In this document: positions 12,836 to 24,399 of the stretch, in pieces | Layout: every line of letters starts with the position of its first letter | How positions within the stretch are numbered: position 1 is the first letter of the stretch | Assembly (NCBI GenBank): GCA_037951105.1 | Contig: JBAMJV010003276.1 | Coordinates: forward strand, 1-64,000 | Length of the DNA stretch: 64,000 bases | Reading direction: 5' to 3' | From: Echinarachnius parma | Lineage: Eukaryota; Echinodermata; Echinoidea; Clypeasteroida; Echinarachniidae | Notes under the pieces: model-generated | Seen by the model: the letters and a program-made list of their open reading frames with translations, nothing else | Told to the model about the DNA's origin: nothing | The model's database searches: none | Translations under genes and position numbers: made by a program

Positions 12836-13003
12836 AGGGATAGTTGAGTGTTGGTCAAACTTTACTTAATAACCTAAACCTGCACCATTACGGTACAAAC
12901 TAATAGTTATAACTCCACCATGCTCGAAAAGTATACACAATTACAAACGACAAAGTAAAACCCCTGTTATCATTCAAAAAGAGCCGTTACAACTCAAGAG
13001 TCA
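12836..13003. mobile_element. Family A MITE, left half
   Basis: It begins TTAAAGGGATAGTTGAGTGT and keeps the CTGCACCATTACGG and CCACCATGCTCGAAAAGTAT landmarks. It is cut at AACTCAAGAG, where the palindromic element at 13004-13612 begins. Confidence 0.75.
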
Positions 13004-13612
13004 AATTAACTCTAGAGAACGCTAGCGCGAAGCGCTAGCGTTTCTATAGGTCCTCCTAATACGGGACTGAAAATGAATACTGTTTGTGCACGCTATTGTG
13101 CTTAAAATTATACATATGATACGGTACTTATCACCAATTCATTCTCCAATATGTGATCCAACCATCGCGTGGATTACAATTATGATTTAGTTCCCCCATT
13201 CCGCTAAAAATCAGTGATGTATGCGCCTCCTCGACTTCTCTCCGTGTGTTAGCGCGACTCCGAACAGATTTTGATGATCGCGATGGCCGCCGATGCGAAC
13301 GAGGAATTACGGCGCTTGCGTGCGCGGTAATAGTTACTGTGCATATCTGTTCGGAGTCGCGCTAACACACGGAGAGAAGTCGAGGAGGCGCATAAATCAC
13401 TGATTTTTAGCGGAATGGAGGGAAAAAATCATAATTTTAATCCACCCGATAGTTGGATCACATATTGGAGAGTGAATCAGTGGTAAGTACCGTATCATAT
13501 GTATAGTTTTAAGCACAATTAGCGTGCACAAACAATATTAATTTTCAGTCCCGTACTAGGAGGACCTAGAACGCTAGCGCTTCGCGCTAGCGTTCTCTTG
13601 AGTTAGTGTCAA
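13004..13612. mobile_element. 0.6-kb near-perfect palindrome (fold-back element)
   Basis: Arms of about 268 bp (13004-13271 and 13343-13612) are near-perfect reverse complements around a loop of about 70 bp. Each arm also carries its own subterminal palindrome, GCTAGCGCGAAGCGCTAGC, so each end can form a small hairpin in addition to the large one. The inner arm ends share GTGTTAGCGCGACTCCGAAC. The loop is GC-rich and has no recognisable gene. Confidence 0.85.
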
Positions 13613-13825
13613 ATCTGATTGCCGGTGACAATCACTTTTATATAATATTTTGAAAGCAAATTTCACAACAACGAGATCATTTGAATGGGAAATATTATTA
13701 TTTCCCATGTATGATCTTTCACATGGAATTGAAATCAACCAAATCAGTTACAATTAATTTTTTTTGGGGGGGGGGGGGGTGGGCACTTCGGAAAATTGCA
13801 ATACTCAAGCCTCCCTTTAGATTTA

Positions 13826-14225
13826 AAATGAAATGAAATTTGAAATGAAATTAAATTAAAATGAAATTGAAATAAAAGTGAAATTACTTTTATTAATATC
13901 TTTTCATCCTAGACAAGGGTATTGAAGATTACATGAAATGTTTCGTTAATAATTGAAATAACATAGCTCTAAAAGTATACAATATTTACAAAGTATAACA
14001 TGACATTGTTATAAACAATATTTTACAAACTTACAATTAGAGAACATTACTTTGTTAATATTAGATGTTTTCATTATACTTTGTAAATATTATATGATTA
14101 TACTTTGTACATATTGTATATAACCATGTGACATTATTCAATGAGACATTTCTTATATTGTTATCCTCAATACCCTTGTTAAGGGTGAAAGGATATTAAT
14201 AAATTTCATTTCATTTCATTTCATT
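13826..14225. mobile_element. Two retroelement tails in inverted orientation
   Basis: The left edge carries (GAAAT)n-like sequence and the right edge (CATTT)n, as inverted partners. Just inside, TATTAATATCTTTTCATCCT and ACAAGGGTATTGAAGAT pair with ATCCTCAATACCCTTGTT and AAGGATATTAATAAATTTCA near 14163-14212. The arrangement resembles two LINE-type tails facing outward from a core of about 230 bp. Confidence 0.55.
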
Positions 14226-14460
14226 TCATTTGATTGGATGGAATATTAATGAGGGGGGAGGAGCTTAAGATAGTCGCGCAGAAGTTAATTGAGCGCTGAT
14301 TGAGCTTTCATAATACCGATTTCCCACTCAATCAGCGTGCAATTAAATCATGGACTTAAGTGCATATTTAAATGAGAAGTTAAATGAGCTTCAGAATACC
14401 CCCACAGCTCTATGCAGAATGTCCACGTGCGTGCGTGAATTCTCCTTGCGTTTCGTTACA

Positions 14461-14921
14461 TTTGAAAGACCTGACAAAAAAAGTCACCTGATAAAATATA
14501 ACCATTCACTTTAATTTTCAAACTTAAAGCAGGCTAAATAAACATTTTTAGAATAAAAATCATATCTTTGCCCATTTTTTCCACACTTAAAAGAAAACAG
14601 GACACAACAATCTACAAATGGGGCCGTTTCGGTTTCAATAACAACCCGGATACGAACGTTGGTTTTTTTTTATTAAAATCCGAAAATAAATAGAACAAAT
14701 AAAAAATATAAAAAATCAGTCTTATCCATATGAGATCTCCATAATGATAAATTCTGAAAAAAACATTACTGACTTCGAGCCAAATTTCCCGTGAAAACAC
14801 GTTTCAAATGTGACAATAATTGCAACGGGCAATATCGATGTTTTTAGTAACAATGAATTTTCGTCTCAGTAATTTGCGCATGCGCAATTTGTAAGTACGA
14901 ACTCCCTTGTTAGCCATCTGT
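14461..14921 (-). repeat. MT repeat copy 3, T part
   Basis: This is an inverted copy of about 46000-46570. Both contain CACGGGAAATTTGGCTCGAA, ATTGCCCGTTGCAATTATTG and a TTAAGT/GGAAAAAATGGGCAAAG block. It contains no convincing gene. Confidence 0.7.
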
Positions 14922-16402
14922 GGCCATATTCATAAAACCCCGATAAGCTAGTTGGTTGATCAAATTACAATTTCGATGTCCGCTAGGCTTAGCTGGTATT
15001 CACAAAAGGCTAAATTCGCTATCGTAGTCAAGGCCCGACCTAGCATAAATTCTAAATTCCACAATCATTTGGTATTCCACGACATTGTTAGTCGAAATGC
15101 GAACAATAACAACAATAGATCTGCAGTGCGGACTTATTGCATTGAAATCTATTTATGTGGGACCTTCTGTTGGACTTACAACAAAGGTGTACCTCTAAAT
15201 CGCTAGCAAGTAACAATCTGCCTGGTCGTTGTGTGTATGCGTGTGGCGCGATCGTGAACATGGCAAGGAGAATATTCGAATAAGGGATATTAGAGATTTT
15301 TTTATGATAGCGTGATGTTAGTTCAAAATAGTTCCCCAAGTAACATACTTTTCCGTGTTTGTCCTAGCATCCTTGTACTTCAGCAATAACATCTTTTATC
15401 AGCTTAAATTACAAGTTTTTATCTAGAGAGTAATTTGCCTTTTTTTGTCCTTTTTGTGACATATTACCTTACTTTTGCAGTTCGGATTGATTTTATGTGA
15501 TTTCAATTCTGTTTTGATGAATCTATCTATATAATACTATGTAATGCAATTTCGTTTCTGTTTTCACTGCAATTGAATAGTTTCCCTTGTCATGCTATCA
15601 TATTATAAGCGTGGCGGAGCTTGATCGTAATGAGGAGGGAGATGTATTTGGTTTTGCTTCATTGGGGTGGCTATGAAAACACGTGCTTACGCGTGATCCC
15701 CCCCCCCCCCCCCCCCCCCAACCCCGCCCCGAAAAAAAAACATCATTCCTACTCACGCTCATATCTACAATAACACCCTTACATTTAGGAATAATAGCAA
15801 GCTTTTTGTTTTGGACACAATTTACTGCCCTCCCCCCCCCCCCCCCGTTTACCCCAGATAAGACAATTATGTTCTACTACCCCCCCCCCCCCCCTTATTG
15901 TATCACGTTGTAGAACACATAACAAACTCAATAAGACGCTTTTATGATTGGAACAATACGGAAAAATTCGTTAATTCACACGTTCGAGTAAACTGCGCTT
16001 TAATGCGATGTCAAACAAACTTGCAACAGATGGAATGTTACCATGACAGCCACGATGAATAAATTAGATCATCCGAGTTGTTAGCTTGTTATTGGTATGG
16101 TTAGCAGTGCTTCTTGAATTACGATTTAGCAACCCGCTACGAAGATTTGAAATGGCTATTGTATTACAGGGCTTAGACGCTCGTTGATTGGTCGATATGG
16201 TAGGGGCATAGACAGCGTGCAAAATCTACACACATTACTAAAGACATACCCATGCACGTGTGTGTTGTGCACTGGTTTGTGAAAACAAAGGTGATCACCC
16301 AAGCGAGTTTTGTGAGTTCCCCGCTAGTTATCGTCCAAACTGGCATTTTGGCAATAAGGCCTAGCTGACAGATAGGCTATCTGGCTTTTATGAATATGGC
16401 CA
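14922..16402. mobile_element. 1.48-kb TIR element inside MT copy 3
   Basis: GTGGCCATATTCATAAAA at 14921-14938 is repeated inverted as TTTTATGAATATGGCCAC at 16385-16402. Just inside, GATAAGCTAG and CTAGCTGACAGATAGGCTAT are partly complementary. A possible 6-bp direct repeat (AACAAG on the host strand) lies near both ends. The element contains three C-runs (about 15700-15719, 15832-15846 and 15881-15894) and no clear transposase. The host repeat is continuous at this position in the copy at 47830-48590. Confidence 0.6.
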
Positions 16403-16870
16403 CTGACTTGTTGGTATGTAAACCTTCACTCGACTAGTGAAAGGTTCGTCAAAAAATCATGACCAAATGGTCATGAAATAATAATGAAGATGAGTGACAT
16501 TAAATGAGTGACTTTATTTATATCTTTTCTTTGTGATAACAAACAGTATGTTATTGACACAAAATTACATTTTACACCCATTTTCTTTAGACGCACCACC
16601 CATAATATGTTATATGTTACATTAAGTATGTATTTGTAAAGTTCTTTTAACAAGATATTAATTAAATTTTGTTTTTTATAGCAATATGTTAACAAAATGA
16701 AGAAAAGTGTGAGATTTGTTCGCAGTCATACGTTTAAAGCGCATAATCGATTCAAACACTACACGATTTATAAACGCGGTACTGAATCGATTATAAAAGC
16801 TCTCCACCCCAACCTCCGTGAGATTTTTTATATATTAAAAAAAAAGAGTTCATTTTTTGGCAATTAGTTT
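16403..16870 (-). repeat. MT repeat copy 3, M part
   Basis: This is an inverted copy of about 39440-39860 and 48080-48510. Shared blocks are GTGAAGGTTTACATACCAAC, ACTTTTCTTCATTTTGTTAA and CGATTCAGTACCGCGTTTAT. It is noncoding. Confidence 0.7.
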
Positions 16871-17222
16871 GCACGAAACTCTGATTGATCGACAGCGCTG
16901 TAGCAACGCGAGCTATTTAATGCAGATTGGAGCTTCATTAATATCTATATCAATTCTATTCACATAATTATTCGTTATAAACCAATAAATGCTCCTAAAA
17001 ATTAAGAATCAAATAAATAAAAAAGTAAGTTATTTTTGTTAATGTTGATATTATTTAGTTTGTATGCATACTTTTATTTATGTTAAGTTTGAACGATAGG
17101 TATTGCGTATGTCAATTGTTCTGTTTGTTTTCCATTATTATTTCACGATTATTACTTGATAAAAGCATAATCGATTCAGTAAACAGCACGATCCAATATG
17201 GAATCGATTATGATAAATATCA
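16871..17222. other. AT-rich noncoding DNA
   Basis: Nothing recognisable apart from short AT-rich direct repeats and isolated ATCGATTC motifs. Confidence 0.5.
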
Positions 17223-17225
17223 TTA

Positions 17226-17430
17226 GGCCCAACAAAAAAATTGTTGGATTGGAGTAACGGGCAACCAACAATTAGGGTAGGTAGGTATAATATATAGGGA
17301 TTTTCCTTTTATTTTCTTTTTGTTTGCAGGATTCGCACAAATACACGAAAACACACATACAACACACAAATAACACATATCGCAATTGAAAAAGAAAAAA
17401 AGAAGAACAAAAAAAGATTTTTTCTTTCTT
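17226..17430 (-). mobile_element. Truncated Harbinger-like MITE
   Basis: It begins GGCCCAACAAAAAAATTGTT directly after TTA and parallels the complement of the complete element at 47578-47829 (ATTGTTGGATTGGAGTAACG, GGATTCGCACAAATACACG, ACACATAT.GCAATT). The distal end is missing. Confidence 0.6.
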
Positions 17431-17541
17431 CAGTTTATTCAGTTTTCACTTATTCAGTTGTACGGGGACAAAATTATCGTAAATTATTGACTTAAAGGGT
17501 GACTAAATTAAAAATTCATGTTGACTTTGGTTGATCTATAT

Positions 17542-17924
17542 TATATGACACCTTGGAATGTTCTCACAATGTGATTGGTTGAAATCAGGTCACGTGACAT
17601 TCGTGGAAACGTACCATCCAACGATTTTTAGTTCTATTGCACGATTACTACGTGCAATAGAACTTTTTTATGTTGTTGTTGTGCAAAGGCCAGCGCGCGT
17701 TAAAATTAACTGCGCGCATTGCGCAGATATTCCATTCATGAACGAGCGCATTAACAAACATTACGCACTCATGGCATGCAATGCATGCAGCGCGCTGACG
17801 TGCATTGCGCTTGGAAGTTACCACAGTACTATTTACACAAGTAGATTTGTTTCACTAACGGATGCTGCTTTGGACGATTTAATCGACAGGATCTATCTAA
17901 GTTTTTACACTTAGGTGTCATATA
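17542..17924. mobile_element. Nested 383-bp TIR segment
   Basis: TATATGACACCT on the left pairs with AGGTGTCATATA on the right. It includes the hairpin TTCTATTGCACG..CGTGCAATAGAA (about 17633-17662). A 118-codon open frame (17558-17914) fills it but shows no known domain, and compositional bias may explain it. Confidence 0.55.
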
Positions 17925-18055
17925 AAACAAATAATCAATGTTTGTCTATTCGTACAATGGTATGAATATTTTCATTCAGTGAAAGGTGGAATGTTCCATT
18001 CAACTCGGCTTCGCCTCGTTGAATGTTGCACTCATAAACATTGATTATTTGTATA
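17922..18055. mobile_element. Fold-back element of the ACAAATAAT family
   Basis: TATAAAACAAATAATCAATG pairs with CATTGATTATTTGTATAAT. The core contains a hairpin around CAACTCGGCTTCGCCTCGTTG. Relatives with the same end structure are at 27798-27977 and 52951-53132. Confidence 0.6.
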
Positions 18056-18297
18056 ATAGTGAATACATCACGTCTGTTGACTATTTGATGTACATTTTTT
18101 GTCATATTTGTTATAGTATTTTTTTTCTATTATTTTTTTATTCTAACTGCTAAGATCCACCCGTAAAAAAAACCTTCTACCATGGACTTTTCTGACATAA
18201 CAATACCATTCAACTATCGATCAGCTAGATAAACATAAACAAAAGATATGTTCTCAACCACTGAGTACCTTATTGCACTAGCATTGTATGTTTTCAT

Positions 18298-18437
18298 AAT
18301 AATAATAATAATAATAATAATATTTTCGATTTATATAGCGCCTAATATGATTGATAATCATCTCTAAGCGCTTTACAATTATATTATTACCCCGGTTATT
18401 GGATTCATACTTCAATCAATCCAGCACACAAAGTGCT
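18298..18437 (-). mobile_element. SINE/LINE tail insertion
   Basis: Read on minus, it ends with GGCGCTATATAAATCGAAAA and (TTA)n. An uninterrupted family B copy shows the empty site (GTTTTCATTGAAACCC). A second copy lies at 36300-36440. The roughly 140-bp length and tail-only content suggest a SINE or a very short LINE fragment. Confidence 0.65.
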
Positions 18438-18589
18438 GAAACCCTTCTATTCATGGTGAGAGGGCATTGTAACAAACATGCAATGGTGGTCAGTGGACAT
18501 ATCAATGTTTTTTGTTCATCTAGCTGACTGATGGTTGAATGGTATTTTGATGTCACAAAAGTCAATAGCTTATGGTGGGGTTTGTTTTA

Positions 18590-18877
18590 CCCAGGTCGAA
18601 ATTCCCATAGAACCAAGACCCATAGGATTCCCATAGAGACCCATAGGCCTAATGGTTTCTATGGGATCCTATGGGTTTCAATAGGGAAAGTGAAACATGG
18701 GTTTCTATGGGTTTCTATGGGTGTGGGTTTCTATGGGTCCTATGGGTTTCTATGGGTCCTATGAGTTTCTATGGGTTTTTATTTTATGGATTTCTGTTGG
18801 TCCCATAGAAACCCATAGAAACCCATAGGATATTCCTATGGGTTTTCTATGGGTTTCTATGGGAAATTCGACTTGGG
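18590..18877. mobile_element. TA-flanked element made of TATGGGTTTC repeats
   Basis: The TIRs are CCCAGGTCGAAATTCCCATAG and the complementary CTATGGGAAATTCGACTTGGG. TA lies directly outside both ends (18588-18589, 18878-18879), and the empty site TTTTAGGGGTGG is visible in the family B copy near 6433-6449. The interior consists almost wholly of short repeats of TATGGGTTTC, mostly one way in the left part and the other way further right. Confidence 0.8.
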
Positions 18878-19540
18878 TAGGGGTGAAGCCAGGCAGGTAG
18901 AACAAAGCAATAGAACAAAATAATATAACAAAAGTAGAAAAAATATGACAAAAATGTACATCAAATAACCAAAAGATATGTGATGTATTCACTATTATAG
19001 ATCAACCAAAGTCAACATGCATGTTTAATTTAGTCACCCTTTTGATATCATTTCATTTCATTTTCTACCACACACACCTATCAAATGAGTGCGTGGGTCC
19101 AAAATGTATTCTTTATTAACTGAAGTTATTTTAAATAAAGCCTTCGATTGCAACACATGTATATATTATATAAGCATGATTTTATATGATGGTTAAAAGA
19201 ATGTTTAATGACATGTTTCGTTTGTTTTATAAATGTTCAAGAAAAACAAAATCATCTTACTATTCCGCATTTTAATGGTAATGTTAAAAACAAATTAGAA
19301 GAGAAAATGCTCATTTTGTGTCTCGTGTAAAAAAACAAAACACGAACTATATGTTGAATAATGACGCTCAGTTCTACAAGACAGGTAACAATATGTTATG
19401 ATCGATTTAATAAATACAGGTTGCGATCGATTTAAAGCAGATTTGTTTGTAAATGGGAACGTTTATTACAAATTTAGTTTTTCTCAAATGGTGATCCAGT
19501 CGACTACAGTCTAGTTCCGAAAACCCCGGGTCAATATACC

Positions 19541-19645
19541 GCTTCTGTAACGTATGCAAATAATAATTATGCGTATTACGTAAGAATAGTAAGTAGGTCC
19601 GGCAAGCTAAGTTTGCCGGAGCTTGCCGGACCTAGATACTATTGT
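19541..19645. repeat. Copy of R-type hairpin element
   Basis: ACCGCTTCTGTAACGTATGC leads to a hairpin in which GGTCCGGCAAGCT pairs with AGCTTGCCGGACC. The same arrangement occurs at about 45842-46007. Confidence 0.6.
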
Positions 19646-19648
19646 TAA

Positions 19649-20010
19649 AGGGATCTAGTAACTTTGTTACTAATCACTAAAAGTGATGAAGGGTTGATGC
19701 AATGTATATGGTTGTTATCTCATACGTCCACAGGGTATTGTGTGAAAATTTCAAGTCAAATGGACATTGCATGGCCAAGTTATGAGTGAAAATACAAAGT
19801 GATATTCACTAACTCACTGCACTCACTTTGTACACAGATGAAAAACTCGCCCGGATTTTTTCTTATCTGAATACTTCGATTGTACATATCTTTGTAAGGA
19901 AAGGAAAATTTGAAAAACAGAAACCGGTCCCATGATTTAATTGTTAATACGAATACAACAAGGTATGAGAGAACCGCTAGAATTAAAATTGTATTTTGAG
20001 GATAGCTAAA
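19649..20010. mobile_element. Family D MITE
   Basis: It starts after TTAA (19645-19648) with AGGGATCTAGTAACTTTGTT and follows the copy at 3108-3478 closely to TTGTATTTTGAGGAT. The distal terminus is lost. Confidence 0.7.
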
Positions 20011-21084
20011 AAACAAACATAATTTTTGAAAAGCGCTTTGTTTAACTCGTGTAAAAGAAAAGAAGAAGCATTGAACCTCATTAGGTCTAAACAAAACATG
20101 TTAAACACCATTTTGACACAATGACAAAAGTCACAATATCAACATATTTCTTTGGGAAGCACCCCCAGAACACCAGTTTATTCACCTTTCCGTTCATGGA
20201 AAAGAAAAAAAACACCATTTGCAGCGAAAAATAATATATATTTTTTAATCGATCACAATCTGTCTACTTTGAATCGATCACAACTCATTTTTCCTCCACC
20301 TCGGCTTGATAAAGCAAGTGTTGTTTTGTTTGTCGTTAACACGGAAACAAACAGACAGTTTTTCCCCAATTAAGAATATTTAAAAATAATGCATTTGCAA
20401 CACGAGAGAGTAAGATATCATATTTTATATTCAAACATACATGAGCACGTGGATATCTATCCTGAAACTTCTTTCTAACCACTAATAATATGTCTTTTTT
20501 CATATATATATTATAATAGGCCCCTCACCTGTACCATAAAGGTGATGCCACTCGCTCACTTCTTTGATTGAATGACAACACAGCTAAGTTGACATTTTCG
20601 TGGACTGAATTATGCAATAATCGAACCCCCCAATACTTGTTTACATAATATTTTGAAGACACTGGTCATTGGGATGAAATTATACGATTTTAAGCGCCAC
20701 GAAAATTGACCTTTTCTATGCCTGTGTCCGCTCGGTTAGGCTCGCCATTGACTTTGTACATGTGTGACCTCTCTCGCGTTTTCTGTCGGTTACGTGCAAA
20801 GTCAATTACTGAGCGGATACCAGGATACATAGGAACTACGCAAGCCTCCCTTAAGTTTATTCATTATCCCGTTTCCAGGATTATTTGTTATAAACGATAC
20901 TTACTAGTGTCGTGCTAAGATCCTGAGCTACCACGCCGTGATTCCATTCCGCCTCTAAAATCAATAGGTGATATTTCCGACACAAATCAGGAGATGGTCT
21001 AAAAAAAGTGACGCAAATTTCTAGAAACAAGATATATCCGCGAGCTACATTCATCTTGGTGCAAAGAACTGTCTTTTTTCCCCT
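20011..21084. other. Noncoding DNA without recognised features
   Basis: No gene, simple repeat array or TIR pair was recognised. Short open frames (20152-20373, 20706-20918) have no domain signature. Confidence 0.4.
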
Positions 21085-21920
21085 TTAAATTTAACGCAAC
21101 GAACGTTGAGGGCGTATAACACTTGCGTGTTGCCTCGAGGAAGGTCAACTCGAATTATTTTTTGTGACCACTTGAAGGGCGCCCCAGTTGGCAGTACACA
21201 TTTTCGGTAGATTGTAGATTTGATACACAAACCAAAAGTCCGATTTTGTACAGATTGACACTAAATATAAGAACAAAAATTGACATTTCATCAATATGTG
21301 AAATGTAACCAAAATCGGTCATTCCAATTATTTTTTTAATAAATGAAGTTACACCGGCATTCCAAAGTTATTACACATATTTGGCATTCCAACTTTGTGT
21401 ACAAATAACATTAGTGACCGAGCCTTGCGATAGCAGACGACAACATTACAGAACGGCGGAATCCAACTTTCACAAATAGTAAGTCGATTTTATTTTAAAA
21501 TTCTATAATACATTGTACCATATTTTGTAGATTGTGTCTAAAAGATAATAAACGTTACTGCCGTTAGTGTAATTTGTATCTTGTCATCATGTCGACCGTT
21601 TGATTGAAATAATATCATATGTAAGCTTGTGAGTTCATTATTAATTTGAAAGAAATTAAAATCAATGACAATGTCAATGCAAATGCCAATGGCATGCTAA
21701 TGGAAGTGGAACTGGGGCGCGGCTGAAATAGATCGACAAATATTTTGTTTGAGTGGCATCTTTTTACATTTAATTTCAGTCTCTTACTGCCGGTCATTCT
21801 AACTGAAATAACCAGTAAAATAGGCCATGAAAACGATTCGTTTTGTCGATCTAAGACTTGGTACGAATAATGGATAGCAACCAAGTACTCAACTTCTTAA
21901 GACTAAGACAGGTAACGTAA
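21085..21920. repeat. Left arm of a 12-kb inverted repeat pair
   Basis: This arm, beginning near AACGAACGTTGAGGGCG, is a diverged reverse complement of 32590-33062. Shared blocks include GTTGGCAGTACACATTTTC, GTAGATTGTAGATTTGATA, AGTCCGATTTTGTA, GATTGACACTAAA, GACATTTCATCAAT and GCAGACGACAAC. The arms lie about 12 kb apart (outer ends). Confidence 0.65.
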
Positions 21921-22844
21921 CTTCAGCTTTACCGGCTTTGCCTTTGTCGGTGGGATAGAACTAGAAGTGAGCCACGCCGGTCATGACGGCAGGCGAAGCT
22001 GTTGGGCGTCCCTCTCTCATCCTCGGCTTCTCTGGCCGGCTCGACTCGGCCTTAAAACGATTGTTTGCTATCTACCTTAGATAAGCCAAGAACCGGAATT
22101 ATGTTTAATCACAATAGAGAGATCAGAGATCAGATGTCCTATTTCAATGATTCATTACATAGACAAATTGATTTTTTATTGTGGTCCTGAGACCTGACTC
22201 CTGGCGTCCTGCCTAATTAATTTAATTACATTTTAATTTTACTTTTTTTTAGTTAAATTTTTTTTTTAAGATTCCAAGAGTGAGACTAAGCCTGGTCCTG
22301 GCTAATTTTTTTCTTCCAACCACTGCATTGGCATTCAAATTGTGCTACAGTACAAGCTATGCCAGCTCTTATTACTGGCTTACTGCCTTACTTAGTTTAC
22401 TTAACTCTGATCATCTTATGTGTCTTGAGTCACCAAACCAGGACCAGGTCCAGGGCCAGCAAGCGCCCTGCGAAACACATGCCAGCCCCAGACTGGAAAG
22501 CATTAATTCACATTTTTATCTGGTGCTCTTTTTCAACCCCTGACACTGTTTGCACGTTTATGATGTATCGTTTGTAGCCCATTCTAAATCATTGATTGAT
22601 GACAATACAAAATGATGGACCAAGAAATGTCTAATTACTTTGGTATTGGATTCAATCTTTTCTCACAGGTAGACAACAACGTGTTTTGTATAAAGGTACT
22701 ACATCGTCATGGTTTCGTGTACTTTCAGGAATATCACAGGGTAGTGTTTTAGGGCCATGTTTATTTCATTTATTTATTGATGATCTTTTGTATCAAACTC
22801 AGTCGCCTTCTGTTTTGTTTGCTGACGATACATTGTTATATACA

Positions 22845-23805
22845 CTGTGAAAAAAGTAGTAAATTTACGTTGGGTATTTTTTTGTTGGGTAATAAATACG
22901 TTGGTTACTGTTTTGTTGGGCAATATTTGACCAATACTTAGGCAAAGTTGTACTCTGCCGCTGCCTATATACAGATGTCCAATTATTAGGCAATTAATTG
23001 CTCTGCTGAGTGGTAAATTACATACGATCGTGCCATTGTGAAAAAAGGAGTAAATTTACCTTGGTAATTTTTTGGTTGGGTAATATATACGTTGGTTACT
23101 GTTTTGTTGGGCATTATTTGACCGATACTTAAGCACAATTTTACTCTGCCGCTGCCCAAATACAGATGTCCAATTGTTGGGCAAGTTATTGCCCTGCTGA
23201 GTGGTAAACTGTATACGTGCGTGCCACTGTGAAAAAAGAGTAAATTTACGTTGGTAATTTTTTTGTTGGGTAATATATACATTGGTATTTGTTTTGTTGG
23301 GCATTATTTGACCAATACTTGAGCAAATTTTTACTCTGCCGTTGCCCAAATACAGATGTCCAATTGTTGGGCAAGTAATTGCCCTGCTGAGTGGTAAACT
23401 GTATATGTGCGTGCCACTGTGGAAAAAAAGAGTAAATTTACGTTGGTAATTTTTTTGTTGGGTAATATATACGTTGGTATTTGTTTTGTTGGGCTTACTT
23501 GACCAATACTTGAGCAAATTTTTACTCTGCCGTTGCCCAAATACTGATGTCTAATTGTTGGGCAAGTAATTGCCCTGCTGAGTGGTAAACTGTATATGTG
23601 CGTGCCACTGTGGAAAAAAGAGTAAATTTACGTTGGTAATTTTTTTGTTGGGTAATATATACGTTGGTATTTGTTTTGTTGGGCATTATTTGACCAATAC
23701 TTGAGCAAATTTTTACTCTGCCGTTGCCCAAATACCGATGTCCAATTGTTGGGCAAGTAATTGCCCTACTGAATGGTAATCTGTATACGTGCGTGCCACT
23801 GTGAT
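22845..23805. repeat. Tandem array, about 190-bp unit, five copies
   Basis: Units start near 22845, 23035, 23227, 23418 and 23609. Each opens with a copy of the element's own terminus (CACTGTGGAAAAAAGAGTAA) and contains TTTTTTGTTGGGTAATATAT, TTACTCTGCCG.TGCCCAAAT and TTGCCCTGCTGAGTGGTAA. Similar open frames on the minus strand simply follow the repeat period. Confidence 0.85.
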
Positions 23806-24399
23806 TTCAACAAAAAATCACAAAATATGAACAAATATTAATTTTGAAGTAAAATTCTTTCGTTATTCATGTGTCAATCGTTTGTGTTTTATGTAAAAAA
23901 TATTATGACAAACTTTGCATCACATGTTTACCTTGTTATACCATTGGTTTTCTGTTGAATTTAACTTCATTTGTTTTCATAACCACTTTTTATGTATGCT
24001 ACACATGTGATATATATACGCGACATGCTACGTGTGTATTATACATTCATTCCTAAGCTGGCACAGCCAGATTGCACTTAGAAAGTCTAAATAGACCAGT
24101 TGTGTGTGATTATACATTGACCCCAATGTATCCCACATGATTTGGAAATTTCAATTGGTAATTTTTGATTGGTAATTTCAATTGGTTTTTCGTCCTGGGC
24201 AGTCAGATGACCATTTGTTGTTTAAAGCAACTGAACAATGCCCAACAAATAGTTTTATTGATTTTATTGATATCATAATAACTCAACAACTTAGTTAAAT
24301 TATGTCATTTTCTGGGTAATTATTATAGGTCTTGCCCAAATACTGGGTAAATTACTTTGTTAAAAGGTTGGGCACATTAATGTCCCCAAAACTTAGTTC

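Larger units (their letters stand above)
17496..19041. mobile_element. Family B MITE carrying nested insertions
   Basis: The left TIR (AGGGTGACTAAATTAAAAAT after TTAA at 17492-17495) and the right TIR (TTTAATTTAGTCACCCTTTT) match the complete copy at 6000-6592. This copy is about 950 bp longer because of insertions at about 17542-18053, 18298-18437 and 18590-18877. Comparison with the uninterrupted copy identifies each junction. Confidence 0.8.

Noticed and set aside
17558..17914. 118-codon open frame inside a nested TIR segment
   Set aside because: Considered as a tiny transposase, but no catalytic motif or known fold is visible and a hairpin explains part of the sequence.
22986..23731. Several similar minus-strand proteins (YILPNKKITN-type)
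   Set aside because: They recur with the 190-bp tandem period and include the transposon terminus, so they are repeat translations.
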